A stretch of 64,000 bases of DNA from Paraburkholderia sp. CNPSo 3274 (lineage in GTDB: Bacteria > Pseudomonadota > Gammaproteobacteria > Burkholderiales > Burkholderiaceae), in NCBI RefSeq assembly GCF_024206475.1, contig NZ_JAMBPR010000045.1:1-64000 (forward strand), in the 5' to 3' direction. Shown in pieces: positions 1 through 7,521 of the stretch (position 1 is the stretch's first letter; each line of letters starts with the position of its first letter). The notes below the pieces were generated by a model that was not told where the DNA came from, did not search any database, and saw only the letters and a list, made by a program, of their open reading frames with translations. A program made the position numbers and the translations under genes.

Positions 1-183
1 CTTGATACTTTTGCTGCTCCCGACAATGCTCCGAAGAACATCATCAGGCCGCCACCGCATCAAGCGCCCACACTTATCGGCTGTAAATTTTTAAAGATCG
101 ATCGCGAAGTTGCCGCGCAGTTTCGTTCAGACAACCACTTAACTACCGGCTTCTTTCTGCGTTGCTGCGTCTGCAGCAGAGAA
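1..183 (-). other. 16S rRNA operon leader (5' external transcribed region)
   Basis: Read on the minus strand, this stretch carries the conserved beta-proteobacterial pre-16S leader, including the segment CAGCCGATAAGTGTGGGCGC at about 65-84. A boxA antitermination element precedes it. A boxB-like hairpin (TGCTGC, loop gtct, GCAGCA at 163-178) lies between the promoter and boxA. The 16S rRNA gene itself should begin just beyond position 1, outside the window, and be transcribed leftward. The leader is recognised from memory of Burkholderia rrn leaders, not from an alignment. Confidence 0.85.
85..99 (-). promoter_or_regulatory. boxA antitermination element of the rrn leader
   Basis: The minus strand reads GATCTTTAAAAATTT, close to the rrn boxA consensus TGCTCTTTAACA. 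It lies downstream of the boxB-like hairpin and upstream of the 16S gene, as expected for Nus-factor-dependent antitermination. Confidence 0.75.
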
Positions 184-188
184 ACGAG

Positions 189-217
189 ATTATGAAGAAT
201 CTTTTTCGCTTCGTCAA
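189..217 (-). promoter_or_regulatory. rRNA operon promoter (sigma70 type)
   Basis: On the minus strand there is a -35 box TTGACG (212-217), a 17-bp spacer and a -10 box CATAAT (189-194). An A-rich, UP-element-like tract (CGAAAAAAAGGGG) sits just upstream. The predicted transcription start is near 181-183 and leads straight into the rrn leader. Near-consensus boxes with ideal spacing plus an UP-like tract are typical of rrn promoters. Confidence 0.85.
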
Positions 218-319
218 CCCCTTTTTTTCGCTCACCGCTTAAAAAAGCTCCCGACTCCTGCGTCCGCCGGTTTCCGCGGCGGTCCTCGCTGCCTGACGTC
301 AGAGACATCGAACTGCGAA

Positions 320-341
320 GGGGGCGAATCTTATCGCCCCC
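320..341. other. GC-rich hairpin between the SGNH hydrolase gene and the rrn promoter
   Basis: GGGGGCGA and TCGCCCCC pair around a 6-nt loop. It lies just downstream of the hydrolase stop codon. Neither strand has a clear U tract, so it is at best a weak terminator that shields the rrn promoter from read-through. Confidence 0.4.
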
Positions 342-376
342 GCCGGCGCTGCGCAAGGGGGTGGCGAAAATATTCC

Positions 377-1636
377 TCACTTCCGGGTAAGGACCTCCGG
401 GGGCACCGCATTCGCCATCGCCGCGTAGCCCGCGTCGCTTGGGTGGATGTGGTCGCCGCTGTCATAGCCGTAACGCAGTCGCGCAGGATCCGCCGGGTCC
501 CGCAGCGCCGCGTCGAAGTCGACCACGCCGTCGAACGCCCCGCTCGTCCGGATCCACTGGTTCACCGCCGTGCGGATCGACTCGCGCTCCGGCGGCAGCG
601 AAGCCGGAGTGAGCGTCGCGCCGAAAATGCGTACGCCGCGCCCGTGCGCCTGCGCGATCACGCGGCGATAACCCGCGATCAGGTTGTTCGCGTCCACGTG
701 CGTATGCGGAAAGTCGCAGTCGAGGCCCGATCGCGCCGGCATCGCCTGGAAGTTGATGTCGTTGATGCCGATTAGCAGCACCACCGTCTTCACGCCCGGG
801 TGGCCGAGCGCGTCGCGGCCAAAGCGCCGCTCGAGCGCCTCGCCGTAGCAAGGCGAATCGCTCAGCAGCCGGTTGCCGCTGATCCCGAGATCGATCACGG
901 CGAGATCCGCGCGCTGCGACTGCGCGATGCGCCGCGCCAACGCGTCCGGCCAGCGACGGTTCTGATTGAGCGAGGAACGCATGCCGTCGGTAATGGAATC
1001 GCCGATCGCCGCGACCGTCGACGCCCCCGGAGCCTCGACCGCCAACCCCGTTACCCACGCGTACTGCGTAAAGCGCTCGGTGAACGCGCCAATCGACGGA
1101 TCCGCGACGTGATTGCCCGGACGCGAGACGTAATTCACCTGACTCGCCACGCGGTGCCACGCGACCATCTTTTGCTCGGGGCCCATATAGGAACTGATCG
1201 CGTAGGGCACGTGCGCCTTTAGATCGATCTGCACCGGGTCGCTATCGAGCGCAGCGCCGGGCGGCACCGACACCGCTGCCCGCCCGCCAAACGTCACATG
1301 CGCCGTACCCGCCTCGCTCGCCGCCGCGCCGCCCGCAGACGGAGCAATCGCCATCGCCTCGATCACGAGCGGCGTGCGCCCATAGAGGTTGCTCACATGG
1401 ACCCGCGCAACCGTGCCGCCCAGCGTCGGATACACGATCTGCCGAACGGTACGCCCGGCGACATCGGGCGCGCGGTACAGCGCCGGCAGCGCGTCGCGCT
1501 CGGGAATCGACTGCAGCGCCGTCGCCCAGCTCGTGACCCAGGGGCCCGAGGCTTGGTCCGCGAACGCCGGAGACGCGGCGCCAAGTGAAATGAACACTGC
1601 GGCCGCAGCCGCGAGGGGAGCAAAAGAAATCTTCAT
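377..1636 (-). CDS. secreted SGNH/GDSL-family hydrolase
   Basis: Esterase or lipase-like enzyme of the SGNH fold, 419 aa. The chosen ATG (1634-1636) starts with a clear Sec signal peptide (MKISFAPLAAAAAVFISLG, ending near AFADQ), so the product is probably periplasmic or secreted. Longer upstream starts would bury the signal peptide. The SGNH blocks are visible: the nucleophile in IGDSITDG (block I), SGNRLL (block II), LLIGINDI (block III Asn) and DHIHPSDAGY (block V Asp-x-x-His). An N-terminal region of about 170 residues precedes the catalytic block, as in the Burkholderia group annotated as SGNH/GDSL hydrolases. The substrate cannot be told. The gene is divergent from paaA and ends about 160 bp before the rrn promoter. 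Confidence 0.85.
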   Translation of the reverse strand: MKISFAPLAAAAAVFISLGAASPAFADQASGPWVTSWATALQSIPERDALPALYRAPDVAGRTVRQIVYPTLGGTVARVHVSNLYGRTPLVIEAMAIAPSAGGAAASEAGTAHVTFGGRAAVSVPPGAALDSDPVQIDLKAHVPYAISSYMGPEQKMVAWHRVASQVNYVSRPGNHVADPSIGAFTERFTQYAWVTGLAVEAPGASTVAAIGDSITDGMRSSLNQNRRWPDALARRIAQSQRADLAVIDLGISGNRLLSDSPCYGEALERRFGRDALGHPGVKTVVLLIGINDINFQAMPARSGLDCDFPHTHVDANNLIAGYRRVIAQAHGRGVRIFGATLTPASLPPERESIRTAVNQWIRTSGAFDGVVDFDAALRDPADPARLRYGYDSGDHIHPSDAGYAAMANAVPPEVLTRK

Positions 1637-1827
1637 CCGTGAACGAGTGCGCAGGCAAAGGGGCATTGTGCCCCATGGCCCGGTGCGCAACCTTCCATCC
1701 GCCTGACAGTCCAGCGCACAAACCCACGCACAGGCCGCCCACGTGCACAAATCCCAGGCATTCCCGCTGCCGCCCACTAAAACTCAGCTGTAGGCCCGAA
1801 TTTCTTTGCTCTACCTCAAAAAATTCA

Positions 1828-1855
1828 TTTACCGACCGGTCGGTTGGTTTATACT
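1828..1855 (+). promoter_or_regulatory. paaA promoter with TetR-type operator (probable PaaR site)
   Basis: A perfect 14-bp palindrome ACCGACCGGTCGGT (1831-1844) lies between a weak -35-like TTTACC (1828-1833) and a good -10 TATACT (1850-1855), spacer 16 bp. An operator in the spacer is the usual place for steric repression. Palindromes with a GACCGGTC core are typical of TetR-family operators, and a TetR regulator is encoded at 6679-7281 in the same locus. The site is seen in the sequence; its assignment to PaaR is inferred. Confidence 0.7.
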
Positions 1856-1889
1856 GCGCGACATACCCAACTTCGACGAGAGCGTCTTC

Positions 1890-2888
1890 ATGTACACGCA
1901 ATCCCTCGACATCCCCGGCAACGTTGCTCCGCTCGACGCGGACGCAGCCTCGCCGGAGCAGGCGCAGTTCGACGCCATCATGGCTGCCGACGGCAAGATC
2001 GAGCCGCAGGACTGGATGCCCGAAGCCTATCGCAAGACGCTCGTGCGCCAGATCTCGCAGCACGCGCACTCGGAAGTCGTCGGCATGCTGCCGGAAGGCA
2101 ACTGGATCTCGCGCGCGCCGAGCCTCAAGCGCAAGGCGATCCTGCTCGCCAAGGTGCAGGACGAAGCGGGCCACGGCCTCTATCTCTATAGCGCGGCGGA
2201 AACGCTCGGCGTTTCGCGCGACCAGCTCGTCGACGCGCTGCACGCCGGCAAGGCCAAGTATTCGAGCATCTTCAATTACCCGACGCCCACGTGGGCCGAC
2301 GTCGGCGTGATCGGCTGGCTCGTGGATGGTGCGGCGATCATGAACCAGATTCCGCTGTGCCGCTGCACGTACGGCCCGTACGCGCGCGCCATGATCCGCA
2401 TCTGCAAGGAAGAGTCGTTCCACCAGCGCCAGGGCTTCGACGCCCTGCTCGCCATGATGAGCGGCACCGAAGCGCAGCGCGAACTCGTTCAACAAGCCGT
2501 GAACCGCTGGTGGTGGCCGGTGCTGATGATGTTCGGCCCGAGCGACGCAGACTCGGTCCATAGCAGCCAGTCGGCCAAATGGGGGATCAAGCGCATCTCG
2601 AACGACGATCTGCGCCAGAAGTTCGTCGATGCCACGGTCGAGCAGGCGAAGGTGCTGGGCGTCACGCTCCCCGACGCGGATCTGAAATGGAACGAAGCGC
2701 GCGGCCACTACGACTACGGCACGATCGACTGGGAAGAATTCTGGCGCGTCGTGAACGGCGAGGGCCCGTGCAACCGCGAGCGTCTCGGCACGCGCGTGAA
2801 GGCGCACAACGAAGGCGCGTGGGTGCGCGAAGCCGCCCTCGCGCATGCCGAGAAGCAGCGCCAACGCGCCGAAAAGCACGCAGCTTGA
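1890..2888 (+). CDS. paaA: 1,2-phenylacetyl-CoA epoxidase, catalytic subunit PaaA
   Basis: Catalytic alpha subunit (332 aa) of the di-iron multicomponent oxygenase that converts phenylacetyl-CoA to its ring-1,2-epoxide, the committed step of aerobic phenylacetate breakdown. Ferritin-like fold with two ExxH di-iron motifs: E92-A-G-H95 (in QDEAGHG) and E175-S-F-H178 (in KEESFHQ). The ATG at 1890 gives the normal family length; an upstream in-frame start at 1806 would run through the promoter and operator. First gene of paaABCDE; a 40-bp gap holding a strong ribosome-binding site separates it from paaB. Expression is probably derepressed by phenylacetyl-CoA through PaaR. Confidence 0.97.
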   Translation: MYTQSLDIPGNVAPLDADAASPEQAQFDAIMAADGKIEPQDWMPEAYRKTLVRQISQHAHSEVVGMLPEGNWISRAPSLKRKAILLAKVQDEAGHGLYLYSAAETLGVSRDQLVDALHAGKAKYSSIFNYPTPTWADVGVIGWLVDGAAIMNQIPLCRCTYGPYARAMIRICKEESFHQRQGFDALLAMMSGTEAQRELVQQAVNRWWWPVLMMFGPSDADSVHSSQSAKWGIKRISNDDLRQKFVDATVEQAKVLGVTLPDADLKWNEARGHYDYGTIDWEEFWRVVNGEGPCNRERLGTRVKAHNEGAWVREAALAHAEKQRQRAEKHAA

Positions 2889-2928
2889 GCACACCTCACA
2901 TATGAATCAGGAAGGAAGGAGATCCACG

Positions 2929-3213
2929 ATGAACAAGGAATGGCCGATCTGGGAAGTGTTCGTGCGTAGCAAGCAGGGCCTCGACCACAAGCACTGTGGC
3001 AGCCTGCACGCCTCCGACGCCTCGATGGCGCTGCGCATGGCGCGCGACGTCTACACGCGCCGCCAGGAAGGCGTGAGCATCTGGGTGGTGCCGTCGTCGG
3101 CAATCACGGCATCGGATCCGAACGAAAAGGCCGAGCTCTTCGAGCCGGCCGGCGACAAGATCTATCGCCACCCGACGTTCTACACGCTGCCCGACGAAGT
3201 CAACCACATGTAA
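2929..3213 (+). CDS. paaB: 1,2-phenylacetyl-CoA epoxidase subunit PaaB
   Basis: Small non-catalytic subunit (94 aa) of the phenylacetyl-CoA epoxidase; in characterised systems it bridges PaaA-PaaC heterodimers. The family pattern is clear, from the start MNKEWPIWEVFVR through the region ending in FEPAGDKIYRHPTFYTLPDE. The ATG at 2929 follows a strong ribosome-binding site (AGGAAGGAGA); an upstream in-frame start at 2845 overlaps the end of paaA and would add a non-family extension. Nine bases separate it from paaC. Confidence 0.96.
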   Translation: MNKEWPIWEVFVRSKQGLDHKHCGSLHASDASMALRMARDVYTRRQEGVSIWVVPSSAITASDPNEKAELFEPAGDKIYRHPTFYTLPDEVNHM

Positions 3214-3222
3214 GAGCGCAAC

Positions 3223-4029
3223 ATGACGACGCCCACTCCCGAACACCTCGCGTACGTACTGCGCCTCGCCGATACGGCGCTGATCCTCGGTCAGCGCAAT
3301 ACGGAATGGTGCGGCCACGGCCCGATCCTCGAAGAAGACATCGCGCTCGCCAACATGAGCCTCGACCTGATCGGTCAGGCGCGCCTGCTCTACACGCACG
3401 CCGCCACGCTCGACAAGGCGCTCACCGGCCGCGACCGCACCGAGGACGACTACGCCTACTTCCGCGCCGAACGCGAGTTCGCGAACTACACGCTCGCGGA
3501 GCTGCCGCACTTCGGCCCGCTCGCCGGCACGACGCATTCGGCCAACGACTACGCCGTGACGATCGTGCGCAACTTCCTCTACGCCACGCTGATGGAGCAT
3601 CTGTGGAGCGCGCTGCTGCGCTCCGCCGACCCGCAACTGGCCGCGATCGCCGAGCGCTCGACCAAGGAAACGCGCTACCACGTGCACCATGCGCGCGAGT
3701 GGCTGATCCGTTTCGGTGACGGCACCGACGAATCGCACCGCCGCGCCCAGGCAGCAATCGACTGGCTGATGCCGTACACGCGTGAGTTCTTCAGCACCGA
3801 CGCCGTGGAAACCGCCGTGGCCGAAGCCGGCATCGCGCCGCTCGTCGCGCAGTTCGAAGCGGCGTGGCGCACCGACGTGGAAGCCGCGCTCGAAGAAGCC
3901 ACGCTTGCCATGCCCGCGCAGGTGAAGCACGTCACGACCGGCAAGCACGGTGAGCACTCGGAGCACATGGGTTTCGTGCTGGCCGAGATGCAGAGCCTCG
4001 CGCGCCAGCATCCGGACGCGCGCTGGTAA
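3223..4029 (+). CDS. paaC: 1,2-phenylacetyl-CoA epoxidase subunit PaaC
   Basis: Structural beta-like subunit (268 aa) with the same ferritin-like fold as PaaA; it pairs with PaaA and is needed for activity although it does not carry out the chemistry. Recognised by the start MTTPTPEHLAYVLRLADTAL and blocks such as EDDYAYFRAEREF and YHVHHAREWLIRFGDGTDES. Length is normal for the family (about 250-270 aa). Third gene of the operon; a 30-bp gap with an AGGAAAAGAGGAAG ribosome-binding region precedes paaD. Confidence 0.96.
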   Translation: MTTPTPEHLAYVLRLADTALILGQRNTEWCGHGPILEEDIALANMSLDLIGQARLLYTHAATLDKALTGRDRTEDDYAYFRAEREFANYTLAELPHFGPLAGTTHSANDYAVTIVRNFLYATLMEHLWSALLRSADPQLAAIAERSTKETRYHVHHAREWLIRFGDGTDESHRRAQAAIDWLMPYTREFFSTDAVETAVAEAGIAPLVAQFEAAWRTDVEAALEEATLAMPAQVKHVTTGKHGEHSEHMGFVLAEMQSLARQHPDARW

Positions 4030-4059
4030 GCACACCCCGCAGGAAAAGAGGAAGTCACG

Positions 4060-4593
4060 ATGCAAGCAACGGCAGATCACGCGCTCGAACGCGCCTGGGA
4101 GGTGCTGGAATCGGTGCCCGATCCGGAGATTCCGGTCGTGTCGATCCGCGAACTGGGCATCCTGCGCGACGTGCGCCGCGCCGACGACGGCCAGATCGAA
4201 GTGGTCATCACGCCCACCTACTCCGGCTGTCCGGCGATGTCGCAGATCGCGGAGGACGTCGCGCACGCGCTCGACGCCGCCTCGCTCGCGCCCTACCGCA
4301 TCGCGACGACCCTGACGCCCGCGTGGACCACCGACTGGATCACCGACGAAGCGCGCGAGAAGTTGCGCGCCTATGGCATCGCGCCGCCCACGGGCAACTG
4401 CGGCTCCGCACCTCAATCGGCCGAACAGCCGATCACCTTTATCGCGAAACCGAGGCCGTTGCCCGCGCCCGCCTGCCCGCACTGTGGCTCGAAGCACACC
4501 GAACGCCTCGCGCAGTTCGGCTCGACCGCGTGCAAGGCGCTCTACCGCTGCATCGACTGCCGCGAACCCTTCGACTACTTCAAACCGTACTGA
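4060..4593 (+). CDS. paaD: phenylacetate degradation protein PaaD (DUF59/MIP18 type)
   Basis: Accessory protein (177 aa) thought to help assemble or maintain metal centres of the epoxidase complex. The N-terminal half (about 10-100) is a MIP18/DUF59 iron-sulfur-assembly domain, with PDPEIPVVSIRELGILRDV and TPTYSGCPAM. The C-terminal 40 residues form a zinc-ribbon-like segment with CPHC and CIDC pairs. This two-part layout is normal for PaaD (PaaJ). The stop codon is followed after one base by the paaE start, so translational coupling is likely. Confidence 0.95.
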   Translation: MQATADHALERAWEVLESVPDPEIPVVSIRELGILRDVRRADDGQIEVVITPTYSGCPAMSQIAEDVAHALDAASLAPYRIATTLTPAWTTDWITDEAREKLRAYGIAPPTGNCGSAPQSAEQPITFIAKPRPLPAPACPHCGSKHTERLAQFGSTACKALYRCIDCREPFDYFKPY

Positions 4594-4594
4594 T

Positions 4595-5683
4595 ATGGCC
4601 ACTCCGCAATTCCATTCGCTGCGCATCCGCGAAGTGCGGCCCGAAACCGCGGACGCGGTCTCTGTCGCTTTCGAAGTCCCGCCCGAGCTGCGCGAGGCGT
4701 TTCGCTTCACTCAGGGGCAGTTCGTCACGCTCAAGTCGCACATCGACGGTGAGGAAACGCGCCGTTCGTACTCGATCTGCGTGGGCGTAACCGACTACGA
4801 CCGCGATGGCGAGCTGCGCATCGGCATCAAGCGCGTGCGCGGCGGGCGTTTTTCGAACTTCGCGTTCGAGCAACTCGCGCCCGGCCACGAGATCGACGTG
4901 ATGACGCCCGATGGCCGCTTCTTCACGCACCTGAACGCCGAGCACGGCAAGCACTACGTGGCGTTCTCGGGCGGCTCGGGCATCACGCCGGTGCTCGCGA
5001 TCATCAAGACGACGCTCGAAACGGAGCCGCGCAGCGCGTTCACGCTCGTGTACGGCAACCGCAGCGTCGACGCGATCATGTTCGCTGAAGAGCTGGAAGA
5101 CCTCAAGAACCGCTTCATGAGCCGCTTCCGCCTCTATCACGTGCTCTCGGACGACCTGCAGGACGTCGAGCTCTTCAACGGCGTGCTGGATCAAGCCAAG
5201 TGCGCGGCGTTCCTCGAGACGCTGCTGCCCGCCGACGAGATCGACGAAGCCTTCATCTGCGGCCCCGGCCCGATGATGGACGCCGCCGAGGCCGCGTTCA
5301 ACGACGCGGGCGTGCCGCCGCAGAAGGTCCACGTGGAGCGCTTCGGCTCGCCGCTGCCGCAGGCGGGTGTGCCGAACGTCGAGATCACCGAAAACACGCC
5401 GGCCGCCGACCTGGAAATCGTCATCGACGGCAAAAAGCGCAAGATGCGCCTGCCGTACGAGGGCATGAGCCTGCTCGACGTCGGCCTTAAGGCGGGTCTG
5501 GCGCTGCCTTACGCGTGCAAGGGCGGCGTGTGCTGCACGTGCCGCGCCAAGGTGCTCGAAGGCGAGGTGAAGATGGACAAGAACTACACGCTCGAGGAGC
5601 AGGAGGTGAAGGACGGCTTCGTGCTCACCTGCCAGTGCCATCCGGTGAGCGAGCGTGTGGTCGTGAGTTTCGACGAACGTTAA
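4595..5683 (+). CDS. paaE: 1,2-phenylacetyl-CoA epoxidase, reductase subunit PaaE
   Basis: Reductase (362 aa) that passes electrons from NADPH via FAD and a [2Fe-2S] cluster to the PaaAC di-iron centre. An FAD-binding ferredoxin-reductase domain (RRSYSICVG) and an NAD(P)-binding domain (FSGGSGITPVLA, ICGPGPMMDAAE) are followed by a C-terminal plant-type ferredoxin domain with the ligands CKGGVCCTC and a distal Cys in LTCQC. The ATG at 4595 follows the paaD stop after a single base; a longer in-frame start at 4373 lies inside paaD. Last gene of the operon, ending before a very strong terminator. Confidence 0.96.
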   Translation: MATPQFHSLRIREVRPETADAVSVAFEVPPELREAFRFTQGQFVTLKSHIDGEETRRSYSICVGVTDYDRDGELRIGIKRVRGGRFSNFAFEQLAPGHEIDVMTPDGRFFTHLNAEHGKHYVAFSGGSGITPVLAIIKTTLETEPRSAFTLVYGNRSVDAIMFAEELEDLKNRFMSRFRLYHVLSDDLQDVELFNGVLDQAKCAAFLETLLPADEIDEAFICGPGPMMDAAEAAFNDAGVPPQKVHVERFGSPLPQAGVPNVEITENTPAADLEIVIDGKKRKMRLPYEGMSLLDVGLKAGLALPYACKGGVCCTCRAKVLEGEVKMDKNYTLEEQEVKDGFVLTCQCHPVSERVVVSFDER

Positions 5684-5734
5684 GGCGTTAGAGCAACAGC
5701 ACGCTTTCGGCCTGCAGGCGATCCGCTTACACTA

Positions 5735-5791
5735 GGGGCCGCCCGCGGGTGTTGCAGCGCAGCGCTGCAACACCCGCGGGCGGCCCCTTTT
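5735..5791 (+). terminator. very long perfect-stem terminator after paaE
   Basis: A perfect inverted repeat with 26-bp arms (5735-5760 and 5762-5787) around a single A, followed by TTTTG. The arms begin GGGGCCGCCCGCGGG. The stem is about twice as long as the other terminators in this window. It lies 52 bp after the paaE stop and would terminate rightward transcription before the DUF1835 gene. Confidence 0.85.
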
Positions 5792-5847
5792 GTTATTGCG
5801 TGCTTTCTGGCTTACAGGGCGTTCATCGTGAACGCAACGAGTTGTCG

Positions 5848-6672
5848 ATGACCACGATTCACCTCATTTACGGCGAGCCGGCCGTGACGACGCTACGTCA
5901 GGCTCTCGAAGCGGCAGGCCGTCCGGACCGCGTGATTGCCCTGTGCGACGACCTGACGGTAGGTCCGTTGCGCGACATCGACGTGGCCGGCAACCCCGGC
6001 GTGGCGCAACGCGCCGCCTTCTGGGAGCGTCTCGGCGATGCGCCACCAGCCCTCGCACACGACGACTGCGCGGCGCTGAATGCCCTCGAAGCCGACGACT
6101 CCCACGTGGTGATCTGGCACACGCACGACGCCGCGCACCAACTCGCGCTGCGGCGTGTCTGCTACCGCTTGCGCGACGTCCCGCAGCGCCTGAACGAAGT
6201 GCGCCTCACTGCCGACGAAATTTCGGGTCCGAACGCCGCAGCCCGCATCGAGGCGCGCTTGCCCGACGCCGCGCCGATCTCGGTGCTGCGCATCACGCGT
6301 CTCGCGCTGGAGTGGCAGGAAGCCAAGTTCGCCAACGGCGAGACGCGCCGCTGGCGCGACAACACCTTTACGAGCGGCACGTGGAGCGACCTCGACGCCA
6401 TGATCCTCGACGTGCTCGACGCCCATGAAGACCGTCCGGCGGGCGCATCGTGGCTCGCCAGCGACGCGCTGGGCGCAGCGCTCACCCGTGGCGGCGCCGG
6501 CTTCACGGTCGGCGAGCCCGTCGTGCTGTGGCGCCTGCGCGAGCTGTGCGCGGCTGAGGAACTGCGCCTGCGCGACGATATGTGCGCCGCCTGCGCTCCG
6601 CTCGCCGCTGCCGCGCGCGCCGCGCGTCCGCCGCTTCCGCAAACCGCCGCGCACCTTTCCCTCCCCCGCTGA
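5848..6672 (+). CDS. DUF1835 (and probable DUF3658) domain protein
   Basis: Conserved protein of unknown function, 274 aa. The N-terminal third is DUF1835, recognised by HLIYGEPAVTTLRQAL and IALCDDLTVGPLRDI. The rest probably corresponds to DUF3658. No signal peptide or membrane segment is visible. The ATG at 5848 precedes MTTIHLIYGE; an upstream in-frame start at 5749 would translate the terminator stem. It ends 6 bp before the TetR gene, so the two are probably co-transcribed, which hints at a role near phenylacetate control. No biochemical function is assigned. Confidence 0.8.
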   Translation: MTTIHLIYGEPAVTTLRQALEAAGRPDRVIALCDDLTVGPLRDIDVAGNPGVAQRAAFWERLGDAPPALAHDDCAALNALEADDSHVVIWHTHDAAHQLALRRVCYRLRDVPQRLNEVRLTADEISGPNAAARIEARLPDAAPISVLRITRLALEWQEAKFANGETRRWRDNTFTSGTWSDLDAMILDVLDAHEDRPAGASWLASDALGAALTRGGAGFTVGEPVVLWRLRELCAAEELRLRDDMCAACAPLAAAARAARPPLPQTAAHLSLPR

Positions 6673-6678
6673 TTTCCT

Positions 6679-7281
6679 ATGGCACGCACCCGAGCGCCCG
6701 ACCACGAAACCCAACGCGACCAGATCCTCGAACTAGCCGCCGCCAAATTCGCGCAGACGAGCTACCCGAGCACCTCGATGTCGGACCTGGCGGCCGCCAG
6801 CGGCACCTCGAAGGCGCGGCTCTATCACTATTACGAGAGCAAGGAAGCGATCCTCTTCGATCTGCTCGATCGCTACACCAAGCGGCTCATGCTGATCATC
6901 GCGGAGGTGGAAGGCGCGAGCCAGCGGCGCGGTCACGACGAACGCGAGAGCTTCGCGGAGCTGATTCGCGCGTTTCTCGCGGAGTACGAAACCTCGCACA
7001 GCCGCCACGTGGCGCTGCTGAACGACGTCAAATACCTCGTGGACGTCCAGCGCGAGATCATCCTGAACCGCCAGCGCGATGTGGTCGCCGCCTTTACGCG
7101 CCAGCTTGCGCGCGCGTATCCCAGCCAGGTCACGAGCGAAAACCAGACCGCGCTGACGATGATGGTGTTCGGCATGATCAACTGGACGTTTACGTGGCTC
7201 AAGCCCGGTGGCCGCATGGGCTATCGCGACTTCGCCGAGCAGGTGATCGCCATGGTCGATCACGGTCTGACGGGCGCCTGA
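6679..7281 (+). CDS. paaR: TetR-family regulator, probable phenylacetate repressor PaaR
   Basis: TetR/AcrR regulator, 200 aa. The N-terminal helix-turn-helix is seen at about residues 30-60 (TSMSDLAAASGTSKARLYHYYESKE), followed by a helical ligand-binding domain. In many Burkholderiales and Rhodocyclales the paa genes are controlled by a TetR-type PaaR that responds to phenylacetyl-CoA, unlike the GntR-type PaaX of E. coli. Position 1 kb downstream of paaE and the palindromic operator in the paaA promoter support the same job here. It follows the DUF1835 gene by 6 bp. Confidence 0.8.
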   Translation: MARTRAPDHETQRDQILELAAAKFAQTSYPSTSMSDLAAASGTSKARLYHYYESKEAILFDLLDRYTKRLMLIIAEVEGASQRRGHDERESFAELIRAFLAEYETSHSRHVALLNDVKYLVDVQREIILNRQRDVVAAFTRQLARAYPSQVTSENQTALTMMVFGMINWTFTWLKPGGRMGYRDFAEQVIAMVDHGLTGA

Positions 7282-7521
7282 AGGGCAATAATTTTCGGGC
7301 CAGATTGCTGCGGTGCGACATGATGCACCAAGACAACAGTTGACACGTCAAATGACCCGAAAAATTACTCGTTAATAATCAAATGCTTGCGCTTATATTT
7401 TTATTAATTAGGCGCAACACTCAAATTTAGACTCCGGGTTTTCCCTAGAGTGCACCCAGGGTTTCCGCTAGAATGCGTTTTGCGCTGCATCATGCGGCAT
7501 GCATTTTAAGGAGAACCCACC
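7282..7521. other. AT-rich intergenic region with inverted repeats
   Basis: 240 bp without a gene and markedly more AT-rich than its surroundings. It holds an 8-bp inverted repeat TTTTCGGG (7292-7299) / CCCGAAAA (7356-7363), a nested GGTGC/GCACC pair (about 7312-7330) and a compact TTGAC-ac-GTCAA palindrome (7340-7351). It presumably carries the promoter of the GNAT gene, but no convincing -35/-10 pair could be assigned. Confidence 0.4.

Noticed and set aside
60..380. 106-aa minus-strand open frame
   Set aside because: Starts with GTG, has no ribosome-binding site and lies on the rrn promoter and leader, so it is not a protein gene.
2896..4710. 604-aa open frame on the minus strand across paaB-paaD
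   Set aside because: High-GC shadow frame: Arg/Val/Glu/His-rich, no family pattern, and opposite to well-recognised paa genes with good ribosome-binding sites.
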